Of a stretch of DNA of 7,310 nucleotides, positions 6,460 to 7,310 are shown piece after piece. The DNA is from Caldilineaceae bacterium (GTDB lineage: Bacteria > Chloroflexota > Anaerolineae > Caldilineales > Caldilineaceae): assembly GCA_026645635.1 (NCBI GenBank), contig JAPKMV010000158.1:1-7310 (forward strand). The letters run 5' to 3'. The notes beneath the pieces are model-generated. The model ran no database searches. It was not told where the DNA came from and saw nothing but the letters and a program-made list of their open reading frames with translations. Both the position numbers and the translations under genes were made by a program. Within the stretch, counting starts at the first letter, position 1, and the number at the start of each line of letters is the position of its first letter.

Positions 6460-6467
6460 CTCCTTCT
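6460..6467 (-). promoter_or_regulatory. Strong Shine-Dalgarno sequence of the flavin-binding protein
   Basis: AGAAGGAG on the minus strand, 8 bases before the ATG at 6451. It is the strongest ribosome site in the window and fixes the start of this gene. Confidence 0.7.
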
Positions 6468-6524
6468 GGAAATCAACTTCGGGGAGCCGTATGCTGCACT
6501 CAATACGACGACAGCGACCAGGGA

Positions 6525-6553
6525 ATCATAGAGCATCACAACAAGATTTACAA
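6525..6553 (-). promoter_or_regulatory. Sigma70-type promoter, TTGTAA-17-TATGAT
   Basis: On the minus strand, TTGTAA (6553-6548), a 17-base spacer and TATGAT (6530-6525) match the housekeeping consensus in 4/6 and 5/6 positions with ideal spacing. Transcription would begin near 6518, giving a leader of about 66 bases before the flavin-protein ATG. The -35 box overlaps the TAA stop of the upstream methyltransferase, so the flavin-protein/alpha-glucosidase unit can be expressed independently. Confidence 0.5.
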
Positions 6554-7186
6554 TCCCTGCGTGAAAGCTGCCATGCGCTCGATGCACGCACAGGTTGCAG
6601 GCACAGGCGGCGCAACGCGACTGAGAAATGTGCCGGCGTACAGGTCGAGGATGCGCCACCCGTTGGCCGCAGAAAAACGCGCCTGGATCTCATTAGCGTC
6701 CACGCTGCGCGGTACGTTTGGAACCGGAAACTCTACGGCGAATGCGTGCAAATAGTACCGGCCGCCCGGACGCAGGGCGACGGCAAGTTCGGCCACATAA
6801 CGTTCGGATTGCTCGCTATCCAACAGGTGCAAGAAGCCGGAGTCCACCACCGCACCGAACTGCCGTTCCAGCCGTGAAAGCGCCAGCGCGTCGGCAACCT
6901 GAAAATCGACTCGGCGCGCCACGTCGGCGGGCAGCGCACTGGCTTTTGACTGCGCAGCGGCAATCGCCGGCGCCACAAAGTCAATCCCAAGCACCTGGCA
7001 GCCCTGTTGCGCAAGAAAAAGCGCCAGGTCTCCGGAGCCACAGCCAACATCCAGAACGGGACTGGCAGGCGGATGCCTGGCGAGCAGCGCCGCCATGTCC
7101 GGCTGTGGCTCGCCGATCTCCCACGGCGGGAGTTCACGATAGACTGCGTTGAAAAATGCCAGCGGGTCGTCGCCGAATCTGCTCAT
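6548..7186 (-). CDS. Class I SAM-dependent methyltransferase
   Basis: 212 residues with a Rossmann-type methyltransferase core. Motif I is VLDVGCGSG (44-52), binding S-adenosylmethionine. The acidic residue ending strand 2 is Asp69 (LGIDF) and contacts the ribose hydroxyls. Asp99 in FQVADAL lies at the adenine-binding position, followed by VVDSGFLHLL (113-122) and the post-core LRPGGRYYLHAF (138-149). The N-terminal PPWEIGEPQP (20-29) resembles the 'PWdiG.PqP' element of small thiopurine/tellurite (TPMT/TehB-like) methyltransferases, which suggests a small-molecule substrate, but I cannot name it. The start is supported by an AGGAG site (7194-7198) seven bases upstream. The gene is immediately downstream of a MITE-like palindrome, which must contain or displace its promoter. 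Confidence 0.9.
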   Translation of the reverse strand: MSRFGDDPLAFFNAVYRELPPWEIGEPQPDMAALLARHPPASPVLDVGCGSGDLALFLAQQGCQVLGIDFVAPAIAAAQSKASALPADVARRVDFQVADALALSRLERQFGAVVDSGFLHLLDSEQSERYVAELAVALRPGGRYYLHAFAVEFPVPNVPRSVDANEIQARFSAANGWRILDLYAGTFLSRVAPPVPATCACIERMAAFTQGL

Positions 7187-7193
7187 GCAAAAA

Positions 7194-7198
7194 CTCCT
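7194..7198 (-). promoter_or_regulatory. Shine-Dalgarno sequence of the methyltransferase
   Basis: AGGAG on the minus strand, seven bases before the ATG at 7186. It lies between the start codon and the terminal repeat of the palindromic element and is the only gene-proximal signal left outside that element. Confidence 0.65.
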
Positions 7199-7203
7199 AT
7201 TCG

Positions 7204-7310
7204 TGTAACTACTCAGGCATCATCCGCAGATTTCGCAGATGCACCAGCAGTTAATCTGTGAAATCTGCGCAATCTGTGGATCATCTTATCTCTGAGGCTT
7301 GGTAGTTACA
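7204..7310. mobile_element. MITE-like palindromic element with TGTAACTAC terminal inverted repeats
   Basis: A perfect 9-base inverted repeat, TGTAACTAC at 7204-7212 and its complement at 7302-7310, encloses a 107-base non-coding segment. Inside is a second inverted pair, 7222-7240 (starting atccgcagatt) and 7263-7281 (ending atctgtggat), matching in 17 of 19 positions, with extra 'aatctg' units on the right arm (7253-7281). It carries no ORF. The structure fits a small non-autonomous element or dispersed palindromic repeat. The right end coincides with the window edge, so longer repeats and any target duplication cannot be seen. Confidence 0.55.

Overview
The window is GC-rich (I estimate a little over 60%) and densely coded. 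Every gene I can support lies on the minus strand, so transcription runs from position 7310 towards position 1. Several traits suggest a member of the Chloroflexota (green non-sulfur bacteria, Caldilineae/Anaerolineae type). These are large GT-C-like membrane proteins of the '6-pyruvoyl-tetrahydropterin synthase-related' kind ending in a beta-rich tail with a 'W(R)PGE' segment, a stand-alone E2-like acyltransferase, and intergenic palindromes built from short 'cgcaaag' or 'cgcagatt' units. This is recognition from memory, not a database result.

In transcription order, the window opens with a MITE-like palindromic element (7204-7310). It sits directly in front of a class I SAM-dependent methyltransferase (6548-7186). 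A sigma70-type promoter whose -35 box overlaps the methyltransferase stop codon then appears to serve a flavin-binding, PNPOx-like split-barrel protein (5831-6451). Forty bases later comes a GH13 alpha-glucosidase (4147-5790). A 90-base gap holding an imperfect 56-bp palindrome separates it from the next group.

That group has a GT1/UGT glycosyltransferase (2767-4056) whose stop codon overlaps the start of an orphan 2-oxoacid-dehydrogenase-E2-like acyltransferase (1964-2770). After 56 bases containing a TATAAT box come two related polytopic membrane proteins. One is complete (357-1907). The other runs off the window edge (1-367 visible) and overlaps the first by 11 bases.

The most coherent idea is a glycoconjugate or envelope-lipid module: a soluble glycosyltransferase, a coupled CAT-fold acyltransferase, and two GT-C-like membrane proteins, the first of which seems to have lost the acidic/histidine loop motif kept by the second. 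The glycosyltransferase-acyltransferase coupling is directly visible; their shared substrate is inference. The methyltransferase, flavin protein and alpha-glucosidase look like ordinary housekeeping or accessory genes that are neighbours rather than partners.
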